A stretch of DNA of 64,000 nt from Furcasterigmium furcatum (taxonomy: Eukaryota > Ascomycota > Sordariomycetes > Glomerellales > Plectosphaerellaceae), in contig BCIA01000004.1 in the NCBI GenBank assembly GCA_001599815.1, positions 5,668,082 through 5,732,081 of the forward strand. Direction: 5' to 3'. Shown piece by piece: positions 12,320-23,053 of this stretch (position 1 is the first letter of the stretch; the number at the start of each line of letters is the position of its first letter). Both the position numbers and the translations under genes were made by a program. Under the pieces are notes generated by a model. That model made no database searches and was not told the DNA's origin. It saw only the letters and a list, made by a program, of their open reading frames with translations.

Positions 12320-15143
12320 ATGGCGACAGATACACCGGACCCACGTCAAGCGCTTGTCAAGTCCATTCTTGAGATCGGCAATAGAGCCTTTGATCCCGCC
12401 TCGGACTTGGCGGCGAGTCGCGATGCCAAGGATGAGTTTCGTGCCCTCATTGATGGGTAAGTGATCCAAGAACCTCGTCACATGCCGTGTACTTTCTGAC
12501 CGGATCACAGGGCAAGCTCTTGGAGTTTGTTGCCCGCGTTGAATGCCCTGATCAAGCCGAATGCTGCCCCGAAATTCCTCGCGCCCGAGATTATGAGTAT
12601 CCTCACATTGGTGCCACTGCGACCTGACGGTGTTCGTGGGACGATGGAGTTCATCTTTTCTGTTCATCCCAGCAGCATAAGCAAGCAATCGGAGGCGGCA
12701 ACCCCGCAGAAAAGCGGCGCCAACATCACTCAAGAAGCATTGGCAGTCGCCACAAGGATTGTTACGACACCGCCAGCTTCTGTCACCCCGGAGACTTGGT
12801 TCGGCGGAATAGCACCCCAACTCTTCCATCTAGTGGACGGTACTGAGGGGCCTGAGCTCGCGAAAGCAGCTGCTCAGATGATCATGTTTGGTGTCCTAGG
12901 AAAGAAGCAGTTTGGAGCTCCAGGTGCGCCCAGATTCCTTCCATCCCAAGACTTGTCTGACCATGTTCCCAGGCTCGCCTGGCTGGAATGTTTTCGTTGA
13001 GCCAACCCTACGCTCGTTTAATCCCTCTCGCAGCTCGCCGGGGGTCTCTAAAGAGGACGACGAGGTCAGCTCGGCCTCGGATATCATCGACCTGACACGG
13101 GACAAGGTCTTGATATCATCGACCGAGCTCGGTCTTGCTCTCCGACGACTGTCTACAATGTTGAACTCCACGCCGTACCCTGCCCAGACGCGGCGCATCT
13201 TAGATCCGATCCTTCACTCGATGTGGTCGATCGCATCTTGGTCGAGTCAAAACCCTCGGTGTACTCAAGACTACTGCGCACCGGCCCAGTCGCTGCTGCA
13301 GACGTTCTTCAAGATCGCTGCCAATCCTACCAGACTCCTCAAATTTGCCCACAACCTTCTCTACACAGGTGTCGTACAGGGAGGGGTCTATTCTTGGATT
13401 TTTCAAACTTCCCCGGACGGCGGAGTCCACATCGTCCAGCCAGCGAACCCGATTCAGGCTCGGCTTGCTGAGTTGAACTGGGACGAGATACAATCTAAAT
13501 CACAGGCTCTGGTGGACTTGATTGCCTCCAGCTGCACAGCTGATGAGACGTCAGCTTTCTTCCTCGAGCTATTGGGTCGATGGCTGACGGCGACTGCTGA
13601 GTCCGCGACGACTACGAACGTGATCAGAGTCAGAGAAGCTGAGGAGGAAAACGATTCCGAAAGGCAGCTGAGAGACCTCTGTGAAGTTGCAGTCCTGCAC
13701 AAGATGCTTGAACGCATCCCCGACAAGCTAATTAGTCGCGTAGAGCAGGTTTTGGAGCTTGTCTGCCGCATACTCGACCCCGACAGCTTACAGGAGCAGG
13801 CCGACGATATCATCGCTGTTGCTCTAAGCCTTCTCAACCTAATATTCACGTCGCCTACTTTCAAAAGGTCAAATCTGAAACCACGGGGTCTCGAGGTCCT
13901 TGAGACAAGCTTGGGACGTCTCAGCACAGCCGGACGTCCTGAAGTCTCGATGACAGGGAGGAACTTACTCATGCTGCTGCAATATCGAGAAGCTGCAGAC
14001 GAGATGGAGGGGAACGACTCTTTCGCACCTACAGAACGGCAGGTTGAGGATCGCAACCAGTACAAGCTCGCGCTCTCGTACATCACGCAACCTGACAACC
14101 CCCCGCCCGTTCGCTCTGAGGGACTCAACCTTGTCTCTGGGTTGGTATTATCCAACAGCCCCGCCCTCGATGTCCACGCTGTACTAGTGCTACTCTCGTC
14201 TTTACTCCAGGACAACGAGGATTTCATCAATCTTCGGGTCATCAAAGTCTTTACACAACTTGCCCAGCGACATCCCAAGGCAACCACCAAGGAAATCTTG
14301 GATCATTATTTAGACGCGAAGGAGACGTCTGACACAGACACAAGGTTGCGTTTTGGAGAGGCATTGTCGCAAGTCATCGAGCGCCTCGGGGAGACGTTTC
14401 TGGATGATGTAGCCCGACAGGTGACCGAGACGCTATTGTCCATTGCCGGCAGGCGGGGGCGCCGACCCAAGACGGAAGCGAAGCAAGCACGACAAGCAAG
14501 AATGGACGAGATGAAGAAGAAGCAGGCGGAAGATGCCTGGGGCGGCGACGTTCCGGACCTGAGCGATGAAGTTACCACCGAGGAGGAGGTCAAAAACGAG
14601 ATTCTTGCGCAGATTGTGGAGGGTTGGGAGAGCAAGAGGGGCAGTGAGGATGTTCGTATGCGATCGTCAGCCCTCTCGATTCTCGCAATGGGCATTGAGA
14701 CCAGCATTGCTGGCATCGGATCCGACTCGGTGTCGGCTTCGGTGGACCTCTGCATCAATGTGCTCACCCTGGAGCCCGAGCTGGAGAAGGCGATTTTACG
14801 GCGGGCGGCCATACTACTTGTTCTGAGTTTTGTCAAGGCTCTGGATAGCGCGAGGCAAGCTGGACGAAAATTGGGATTTGGCCTGACGGACCAGAGCCGA
14901 GAGGACATCATGCGCGTCCTGAAATACGTCGCCATCGCAGACAATGATGGCCTCGTCCAGCAGCATGCACGAGATGTCATCGAGAGTCTCGAGAACTGGC
15001 AGATGACGACTTTGCTGCCCGCCAACGCTCTCGAAGGGGCCGGATTGGGTCGTCTTGCTGGTGTGAGATTGCCTCAAGATATTCCAGGCTCCAGTGTTGG
15101 AGAGAGGTTGGGAGGGAGGCCTAGGATAGAAGAGATTGAGTAG
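12320..15143 (+). CDS. RTP1: RNA polymerase II nuclear import/assembly factor, RTP1/TANGO6 family
   Basis: Exons 12320..12456, 12511..12923 and 12973..15143 give 906 residues. Both introns (54 and 49 bp) have canonical ends, and the joins read ALIDG-ASSWSLL and QFGAPG-SPGWNVF. The protein is a helical-repeat protein. The region around residues 550-680 (SEGLNLVSGLVLSNSP, LLQDNEDFINLRVIK, QLAQRHPKATTKEIL, FGEALSQVIERLGETF) matches what I know of the conserved RTP1 C-terminal domain 1, and the stretch near the end (SSALSILAMGIE to DVIESLENWQ) matches domain 2. In yeast Rtp1 is cytoplasmic and helps carry assembled RNA polymerase II to the nucleus; the human relative is TANGO6. A short acidic/Lys-rich linker (EAKQARQARMDEMKKKQAED) separates the two conserved parts. 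The family call is by pattern recognition, not database search. Confidence 0.88.
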
Positions 15144-15685
15144 ATTACCTATTAGGTAGGTAAGGTACTGAAAGTGGCAAGCTGGATGTTGAAATCAACA
15201 TGATGATCTTGGTGATCTGCAGATGACGTTGGCCCGTGCGCACATCAGTTGCCCCGCCTCCCACTCTCGCGTCACCGTGGCGTTGTAAAGTGGCTCGGTT
15301 GCCGTGCCGACATGTTTACTCCCCAATCTCTCGGCCTCTTCGTCTCCGCACCACCTTCCATCACCTCAAGACGACCTCGACCCACGACTCCAGACCACAC
15401 TGCCTCACGCGAACCAAGACCATTCCTCATTCCTAACTTGTCCTCACGCCCCATACCACACACGCCACTCTGAGTCCTGAGGTTGACTCCCGATTGCTGA
15501 GACGCAAACATTCCATTCGAGCATCCACTCGCCTTGAATCCCCAAAAGCCACGAACACCTGCGCTGTGGGAAACCCCAGCGACGCACCCGACTGAAAGGG
15601 CGCATCGCAGTGCGGTCCGGCCTCCGAGCCAGAACCTGACGATTGACGAGAGCAGTTCCCTCTATACAAATCGGGCAAGCCAGTC
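15144..15685. other. RTP1 3' UTR and RHO4 promoter/5' UTR
   Basis: No gene. The second half is C/CT-rich (CCACC, CTCC runs) with few G residues on the plus strand, which is typical of fungal promoters and leaders, and runs into the RHO4 start. Confidence 0.6.
15153..15165 (+). repeat. TAGGTAGGTAAGG repeat in RTP1 3' region
   Basis: Two TAGG units plus a degenerate third, ten bases after the RTP1 stop codon. Same motif as elsewhere in the non-coding DNA of the window. Confidence 0.6.
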
Positions 15686-16692
15686 ATGGCGACGTCCTAC
15701 GACTACCGCAAGTCCTACTACAACACCACCGGCAACGATAGTTACGACGACGGCTACCAGCAATCCGCCTCTACAGGAGGGCGCCGCAACCAGCGCATTA
15801 GGAGTAGCGACGGCACCGTCAGCACGACCATGAGCTCGTCCACCGGCCGCGAGTCTGCAGCCACGCACATGACCGAAGGCCCGGCGTATTCGAAGAAGAT
15901 TGTTGTCGTCGGTGACGGCGGCTGCGGCAAGACATGCCTGCTCATCAGCTACAGTCAGGGCTACTTCCCAGAGGTGCGTATCCCCATGTCTGCCCCGAGC
16001 AACGAAACCACCACCGTGGATTCAGAGTCTAACAAGCCTCCAACAGAAATACGTTCCGACAGTATTCGAAAATTACATCACCTACCCCGTGCATCCCCCG
16101 TCTGGAAAGATCGTCGAGCTCGCCCTCTGGGATACCGCCGGACAAGAGGAGTACGACCGTCTCAGGCCACTCTCCTACCCTGAAACAGACCTCATCTTCG
16201 TCTGCTTTGCTATCGACTGCCCCAACTCGCTAGAGAACGTGATGGACAAGGTGAGTTCATCAGATCAACCCGCCAAGATTCAACATACTGACTGACACTT
16301 CTCCCCAGTGGTACCCTGAAGTCCTTCACTTCTGCCCGTACACCCCTCTCGTCCTCGTCGGTCTCAAGTCCGACCTCCGCTTCAAGAAGACATGCATCGA
16401 CATGCTCAAGACCCAAGGCCTGACGCCTGTCACGACGGAGCAGGGCATGACCGTCGCCAAGAAGATGAACGCCCAGTACATGGAGTGCAGCAGCAAGGAG
16501 GCCAAGGGCGTTGACGAGATCTTCGAGCGCGCCATCCTCACAGTGGTCGCCAACGACCGGAAAAACCTCGAGGCACAGCAGGCCGCCGCCGCGTCGTCTT
16601 CCAGCGGCAGCAGGCCGAGCGGTGGCGGCGGGTCTGGCATCCCCGGCGTCGGCATCCCCAAGAAGAAGAAGCGGAGCTGCAAGCTCCTATAG
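15686..16692 (+). CDS. RHO4: Rho-family small GTPase RHO4
   Basis: Exons 15686..15973, 16047..16250 and 16309..16692 give 291 residues. The GTPase core starts late, after a Ser/Gly/Tyr-rich N-terminal extension of about 70 residues: P-loop GDGGCGKT (76-83), effector loop YVPTVFENY (98-106), DTAGQE (from 125), base-recognition GLKSDL instead of the usual TKxD, and SSKEAKGV (G5). The C-terminus has a Ser/Gly linker, a KKKKRS polybasic patch and CKLL, a geranylgeranyl-type CAAX box for membrane attachment. The N-terminal extension and the GLKSDL motif fit Rho4 of filamentous ascomycetes, which acts with formins in septum formation. The gene converges on DAD1, with about 620 bp between the stop codons. 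Confidence 0.96.
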
Positions 16693-17314
16693 ACTGCTCT
16701 TGGAAGGGCAGGCATCTGGAGTTTCGGGATATGGGATATATGATGCGCGGAAGGGGAGGGGGCAGATGACAGAGGTGCCTGATGAATGACTGACTTTCGA
16801 CACGATCTCGTCATGACCTGCTTCTATTTCACGACATGGCTCGGGGGCTGCATCCATTTTTCTGAACAGGCTTCGAAGGCACAGACCGCGCTGGAGGCCG
16901 TCGGCTTCCGGGGCTGGCCTAAAAATGCCTATCTGAGGAAAAGCCCTGGGGCTTCTTGCCTCGTGTACTGAACGAACGGGCGTTTTACTTTTTGCCCACT
17001 GCGACTCCTCGGAAGGGAGAGCCCATCCTCCCGTTTTCCTACGTCTTTGTACACATCGTGAATGTTTGGGACGCTCCCGGTTCAGGGGGCCATTATTAGG
17101 GTTAGGCATATAGGATAAACGATGCATTTCTGAGCCGCTCCACCCGCTGTCGTCTGTGATGTCGCTCAACCTGCCAACGGCACTTGCAGCCTAAAACGGT
17201 CTTGTTGGCCTTGCCTAGTCGAATTTCCTGTGATCATCGAACGAAGGTTGTCCAACATTCGCCGTCCAAAAAGAAGAAGGGTATCATTGCTCCAAGACTA
17301 CCGCCTGCTCGTCA
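16693..17314. other. Convergent intergenic stretch between RHO4 and DAD1
   Basis: Holds the 3' UTRs of two convergent genes. No open frame has protein character. It contains an 11-base telomere-like word at 17096-17106. Confidence 0.6.
17096..17106 (-). other. Telomere-repeat-like word (TTAGGGTTAGG; CCTAACCCTAA on minus strand)
   Basis: Eleven consecutive bases of TTAGGG repeat on the plus strand, so the minus strand reads like a 1.8-repeat telomerase RNA template. My estimate for a chance 11-base match in 64 kb, both strands and all six phases, is about 0.2. It could equally be a binding site for a TTAGGG-binding protein such as the one encoded at 23054. Confidence 0.3.
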
Positions 17315-17811
17315 TCATGATCTCCGCTCCGCGGATCCAGCCGGCTGGGAGCCCAGATTGCCCTCATATTCCTCCTTCCGCCCCGTGTCGTCCGCCTGCC
17401 GGCCCTCCCCGTCATGCTTGTCGTTGTTGTCACCGTTCTCTGGCTCCTTCGCCATGACGTTCTCAAACTGCGACCACAGCGCCTCGACCGAAGAGAACTC
17501 GTTGCCGACCTGAGCCGATGCTGTCAGCAGGCCATCTACGATAGCTTATATTCATTGCAGAGTAAGCGAACGAGCGGGGGTTCCGACATACCGCCGTCAC
17601 TGCCTCGAGGGATCTGTTTAGCTTGTTGATGTTTGCGAGGACGTGTTCGAAGCTCTGCGGGAAAGGGGGCGGTCAGTTGACATTTGCGCTCTTGGATGCG
17701 TTTTCGGTGGCTTACCATGGCAATTTCCCCGATCAATGCCTCCCGCTGCTGCTCAAAATACGTCTTTTCCGATGCTCCCGCCTGGGAGACGGAGCGTTGG
17801 TGCGAAGACAT
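17315..17811 (-). CDS. DAD1: DASH/Dam1 kinetochore complex subunit Dad1
   Basis: On the minus strand, exons 17716..17811, 17592..17654 and 17315..17509 give 117 residues; all three exons join in phase 0. The N-terminus carries EKTYFEQQREALIGEIAM, exon 2 reads SFEHVLANINKLNRSLEAVTA, and exon 3 begins VGNEFSSVEALWSQFENVM, together the recognisable Dad1 core of two short helices. The tail (residues about 75-117) is Glu/Asp/Gly-rich and disordered. Dad1 is a component of the ten-subunit DASH complex, which couples kinetochores to spindle microtubules. The gene is easy to miss because no exon exceeds 200 bp and a continuous frame through exon 1 and the first intron gives a misleading 91-residue product. 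Confidence 0.93.
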
Positions 17812-18251
17812 GGTGCTGTCTGTGGTATATGCTCGGGGGAATTGGGTGCTGCCGCGCCTTGACGCGCGCTGCTGGTGGAGGGGCAGACGTTGGCGGGGCA
17901 GATAAAGCCAAACCGGGTGTGTATCCAGGCATACAGTGTTTAGTCAGGCTATTTGGCGTTACGTGGACTGGGCGAGGTGGGGATCGGGCTTGGCGGGCCC
18001 GAAGATTCAGTTGCGACCTTCGGTGCTCGGTACATTTCACGACGAAGCTGGCGCACCGGAGTTTTGTGTCTTTCTTTCATGTCTCGTATTGAACAGTCAC
18101 TACACCATCCCTCTTCAATGTACAGACTAGGCCGTTAGGGCCTTTCCTAGTAGCAGCATGCCATCTTCCGTGTCATGAAATCCTGATCCTCAAGCTCGGG
18201 TAGTCCCTTTCCCATGTTTTCTCTTTTTGTCTTTGGTTCGTATACGTATGC
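17812..18251. other. Intergenic: DAD1 promoter and ALDH 3' region
   Basis: About 440 bp upstream of DAD1 and downstream of the aldehyde dehydrogenase stop. No gene visible. Confidence 0.6.
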
Positions 18252-19798
18252 TTAGAACAGCGCGCCGCCCAGGCGGATGGCGACCGACTTGTTCTGGGTG
18301 TAGTTGGCGAGGGCAGCCTCGCCGAGCTCGCGACCGATACCGCTCTCCTTGAAGCCACCGAAGGGGACCTGGGCGTGGAGCATGTTGTAGCAGTTGACCC
18401 AGACAGTGCCGGCCTTGAGGGCGTTGCTGACGCGGATGGCGGTGTTGAGGTCGGTTGTGTGGACGGCGGCGGCGAGGCCGTAGGTGGAGTCGTTGCCGAG
18501 GGCAATGACCTCGTCCTCATCCTTGAACTTGGCGATGGCGCAGACGGGGCCGAAAATCTCCTCGCGCATGATCTTCATGTCGGACTTGACGTTGGAGAAG
18601 ATGGTGGGCTGGATGAAGTAGCCCTTGTCGCCGTGGCGCTCGCCGCCAATCTCAACGGTGGCGCCCTCCTCCTTGCCGGTCTTGATGTAGCCCATGATGC
18701 GGTCGTACTGGAGCTGGGACACCTGGGGGCCCTGGAAGGTATCGTTCTCGAAGGGGTCGCCGACCTTGTTCTGCAGGGCGCGCTTCTTGAAGGCCTCGAG
18801 GAACTTGTCGTAGACGCCCTCCTGGACGTAGATACGGGTGCCGGCGCAGCAGCACTGGCCGTGGTTGTAGTAGATGCCGAAGTTGACCCAGGAGATGGCC
18901 TGCTCGATGTCGGCGTCGTTGAAGACGATGTTGGGGGACTTGCCGCCGAGCTCGAGGGTGACCTTCTTCAGGTTAGAGGAGGCAGCAGCCTTCATGATGG
19001 TGCGGCCGATGAGGGTAGAGCCAGTGAAGGCAATCTTGTCAACATCCATGTGGGAGGAGAGGGCGGCACCAGCGACCTTGCCGAAGCCGGAGAGGAGGTT
19101 GAAGACACCGGCGGGGAAGCCGGCCTCCTTGACGAAGTTGGCGAAGACGAGGGCAGACAGAGGGGTCTGCTCGGCGGTCTTCATGATGATGGTGTTGCCG
19201 GTGGCCAGGGCAGGGCCGACCTTCCAGGCCAGCATGAGGATGGGGAAGTTCCAGGGGATGATCTGGGCGCAGACGCCAATCTGGGACTCGGTTAGCGTGG
19301 CAAATCGTGGTGAGGGGCGGGTCAAGGAGCGCATACAGGCTCGGAGCGGGTGTAGTGGAAAGACTCGTGGTTCACGTCGATGGTCTTGCCGGTGATCTTG
19401 TCGGCCCAGCCGGCGTAGTACCTGAGGCAGCCGATGACGGCGCCAACGTCGCCCTTGGCCATGGTGATGGACTTGCCGTTATCGAGAGACTCGACGGCAG
19501 CAAGCAGGTCAGCGTTCTTCTCGACGATGTTGGCGAGGTTGTTCAGGTATCTGGAGCGGTCGTAGGGGCTGGTCTTGCGCCACTCGCCGTTGAAGGCCTT
19601 GCGGGCAGCGGAGACAGCGATGTCGACATCCTTCTCGGTGGCCTCGGAGACGGAGGTGATGACCTCCTCGGTGGAGGGGTTGATGACCTCGAAGGTCTTC
19701 TTGTCCACGGCCTCGACCCACTCGTTGTTGATGAACAGGCCGGTGGGCTGGGTGTAGGTGCCGGTGACGGGCGTGCTGAGCTCGACGGAGAGACCCAT
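18252..19798 (-). CDS. aldA: NAD(P)+-dependent aldehyde dehydrogenase
   Basis: On the minus strand, exons 19337..19798 and 18252..19280 give 496 residues. The 56-bp intron has donor GTATGC, branch GCTAAC and a CAG acceptor. I start at the ATG at 19798 (CATCACAATGGG context) rather than the longer open frame, because the upstream part is a pyrimidine-rich leader. The family residues are intact: Asn165 in PWNFP, the cofactor-binding GSTLIG motif, general base Glu264 in LELGG and catalytic Cys298 in GQCCCAG. The length and TEEVITSVSEATEKDVDIAV-type N-terminal region fit the fungal cytosolic AldA/ALD family, which oxidises acetaldehyde and other aldehydes to acids. Strong C-ending codon bias suggests high expression and explains a 306-codon shadow on the opposite strand. 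Confidence 0.96.
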
Positions 19799-19998
19799 TG
19801 TGATGGTGGCGGCGTGGGTGATATTTAGAAGGAGGAGGGTTGTTTCGTGAAGATCAAAGGGTATCAAAGCGTGAGATTCTCGACTGCGAGGCAGCAAATC
19901 AAACCAGGGGAATAGTATGAGGGAGATGAGAAAGATGAGAAGAAGCAGGGAGAAACTGTCGAGAAGGTCACGATGGAGGGGCGGGGGACGAGCTACAG

Positions 19999-20005
19999 TT
20001 ATAAA
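19999..20005 (-). promoter_or_regulatory. TATA box of the aldehyde dehydrogenase gene
   Basis: TTTATAA on the minus strand, about 200 bp before the ATG and followed by a C/CT-rich leader. CCCCT (STRE-like) words lie on both sides, including one in the GCGTCCCCTCGG context just upstream; these are weak motifs. Confidence 0.5.
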
Positions 20006-20210
20006 GCGGGGTGGGTCCGAGGGGACGCTCGTGGATTGACCTCAGTCGGGGGGTGTGAGGCGAGTAATGCGATTTGGAGGACCCCGACGTTAGTGACTTC
20101 GGGAGCAACATCTGCGACTGTCTTTGACCGTCTGACCCTCTCAACCCTCCACTAGTCGCCAAACCGCTCCGGATGGGACGTATTCCCGGGCACGGCATGC
20201 ATACAACACA

Positions 20211-20414
20211 ATGCTAGCGCTACTACTACTCTTGCTACTGTCCGGTTGCCCAGCTGCGGCAACATGGACTGGAGGTGGACTCGGGTATCTGCTATCCGGC
20301 ACGCACGCGGATGTCCAGGTCACTTCCTACATCGAGGATCGTCGTCCTGCTTCTGAGCACGAACAATCTCCCCCCATCCGTTCCCTGCCACTTTCTGAAG
20401 AGACCTACGAGTAA
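20211..20414 (+). CDS. Possible short secreted peptide (low confidence)
   Basis: A 67-residue frame starting at a real ATG (CACAATG context) with a textbook-looking signal sequence (MLALLLLLLLSGCPAAA) followed by a polar tail. The leucine run is encoded largely by a CTA microsatellite, so it may be an accident of the repeat. The mature part has no cysteines and no clear conservation that I can judge. Confidence 0.15.
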   Translation: MLALLLLLLLSGCPAAATWTGGGLGYLLSGTHADVQVTSYIEDRRPASEHEQSPPIRSLPLSEETYE

Positions 20415-22695
20415 GGTGAGTAACGGGGGTTGAAGCCCGGTCGCGGGGCGCTCCCAGCAGGACAGGACGGGAGGGACAGAAAAGCTGTGAAGCCTCGGGC
20501 CAGCGCGTGTCTCACCCGTGGCCCAGGCCCCGAAAGCAGGCTGCTGTTCGTCAACATCCTGGGCAGCATCCCAGCAGATCGGTGGCAGAACCGGGGGAAC
20601 GCGGCGGGGATGGGGGCCACCATGCCACCGCAGCTCTGGTTGCCCATCGGACTTTGGCCCGCCGCAAGTCGTCGGAGGCCTTGCTTCGTTGACTTCCTCT
20701 TCAGTGTCAAAACTCGAGAAAAGGGGAACTACTGCTGATCGATCTCCCCCAGATTGATTACCAACAGGCCTCAGAAGTGTGCTCAGAGACAAGACAACCT
20801 ACAAGCACACGCTCGCCCCCCCAAACAAAGCCGACTCCATCCGTGACGAGGTCTCGAGGGGCAATGTGACGAAGATGAGGTCAATGGCGGGGAAAGCTGT
20901 GTCTCCAATGCTCCCCCACCACCATGACGAACGAATCCCCTTGATTCCCGCGGTCGTCTAATGCAGCTAGCCCCCCCTGCATTCACCCCCCTCGCCCCTC
21001 CCGATTCCCTCTGTCGCCTCTGGCCTGTCGAAGCTCTCCAATTGTTCTTGGGGGTTTCCTTTCCAATCCAATGCGTCGAGCTCCTCCCGGCAGAAATCCA
21101 ACCAGTCGCAGCCCATCTCTGGTCTCTCGAATCGGAAAGAAATTACGGTAGTGGCGGCGAGGTGTCGAGGTGTGGTACCCAGAATGGTCATTTTGCGAGC
21201 GCCCAACGGCCCCGGCCTCGCACGCATTCGCGCCGTCGTGCGCAAACCACTGACCCGACCCGTCGGCGATATCGTTCGCTCGTTCATTGATAAATCTATT
21301 GCTCATGATGATGGTCTTCTAAAACCCGAAGTCCCGCTTGATTTCGAATCAAAACACGTCTCATTCGTCGATCAAGGGGAGCGCAGCATCGGCACCTAAA
21401 CGCCGAAGAGCATAGGAGTTAAGCTCGCGAACTCGGGACCCTCGCTGCCGGACTCGTCCCGATGGCTGTTGTCCTCCTTCCACCGGAACCCCTCCTCTTG
21501 GCCCAGACTTCCTTCTGTCTGGCCTCACGAGGGCAGACCAATCCTCTGCCTCGGCGTAAAGCTCAGCGAGGTCTGTCTGGGGAACACCCCTGAGTGTAGC
21601 TGGGGGTGCCTCCACAGGAGAGGGGGGCGGCCCTATACACCAACCTCTGCTCTGCCCGCCTCCTTCAAGTTCCAGACGGTCCAGATCTCAGAACTGCTTC
21701 TGTCCCGTTAACCCATCAGTCCATTCATGCACTCATCGGCGCCCTATCATCCTTCCGCACCGCCGGTGTCAGCCCACAACATCCCATCTCTGCGGAGGAG
21801 GGACGAAACGTTCCTCTTGGCCGACTGCCAGTGTCTGGGGAAGCTTCGTGCGGGGAAACGGTGCTTTCGGTCTGAAGGGTGACTTGCACGGCCACACGGA
21901 GGAAGCGCGCTACTCAACGCTGCGTTACTAGTCAGTTCCCAGCAGGCGACCATGAAGTTAGTTCTCCATGTTCAACGGGGTCTCGCCAGCTGAGCGGCTC
22001 CGACAAGATACGGGGGAGGCAGTCGAGTCCTCCGCAGGATGCCCAGGATCGGCTCCGATCCATCCTGGGACCAGTTGCAGGTCACCTCCCAACTCAGCCC
22101 AGGCACGCACGCCTCATCGTCGGCCGGTGCGCCAACCCCGGGCCAAAGAGCTTAGCATCTCTGGGGCGAGCTGCGAGGACCAGTCCAGGGGCACTGCCCA
22201 GACCTACGATCTTCGCGGGTGAGATCGGCTTGGAGCGCCCGCAGGAAGCGTGCATGGGTGATGCCATCAGCTTTCCTGTCGGGCAAACGGCAGTTGGTTG
22301 GCCCTCGTCTTGAATCGTAGGAGCGATGTGGCCTGGATGGTCTCGAGACGATGTGACAGGGAGCCACTTTGGTCTCCTCGTAACGAGGAATGTGTCCGTC
22401 ACCAGAACCGGGAAGCCGGTCGGGTGGGGCTATTGAAGTGACTCGTGGGGTGGCTGGAAGATGGGGTTTGAACTGAAGTTACCTTGAGCCTGGAAATCTG
22501 ACAAAGGAACCCAGAAAATAGTTGATTGAGAATACCATGCTTTGAAGGGTCATCATCCCAGTATTTATCGCACTGCAATACTCATAGAACTGCTGAGCTT
22601 AACACAGTCCAGATGATGAAAGCAAGGACAGAAAGAGCGACCTCGCGTTCTCAACCGCAACGCCCTGTTGATACCTGTTTACTGAATAAACTTGC

Positions 22696-22741
22696 TTTCC
22701 ATTAGTAAAATTTGTATAGGTGACCCTTTCCAATAGTAAAT
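22696..22741 (+). repeat. Short direct repeat TTTCCAWTAGTAAAW
   Basis: Two 15-base copies at 22696-22710 and 22727-22741, 31 bases apart start to start, in an AT-richer pocket about 330 bp before the TBF1-like start codon. It may be a paired factor-binding site; no known motif is recognised. Confidence 0.4.
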
Positions 22742-23053
22742 ACCAGATATTCTGACGCAGAAGGGAGACACACCGGAGTGACGAAGGTCACAAGCCCCGA
22801 GACCCGGGGGGAGGGCAGGTGGGGCCGAGCCGGAAGATCGGGGATCCACCCGGAAATACATGGATGCTTATTGGTTGGGGTCTCGGAACCGGATTTTCTT
22901 CCAAAAAAGTTTTTCCGACCAGCCTCTGAGATACATGGGCTTCGGGGCTTGCAGAATGCTGCGACACCAGACCCAACAATCCATCGAACGTCTCGATACT
23001 GGTGACGAGGTTGCTGAAAACCTCTAAAAGCCCGGCCTGTCAATCGCACAGCC

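Larger units (their letters stand above)
19799..23053. other. Gene-poor divergent stretch between ALDH and the TBF1-like gene
   Basis: It holds the ALDH leader and promoter at one end and the TBF1-like promoter at the other. In between are only chance-length frames and one low-confidence peptide with a hydrophobic start at 20211. An AT-richer pocket at about 22490-22760 contains a 15-base direct repeat with one mismatch. A reversed CCAAT word is at about 22869. Confidence 0.5.

Noticed and set aside
18375..19295. 306-codon plus-strand frame opposite the aldehyde dehydrogenase
   Set aside because: Same codon-bias shadow; product is almost all Gly, Val, Asp, Leu and Glu without structure.
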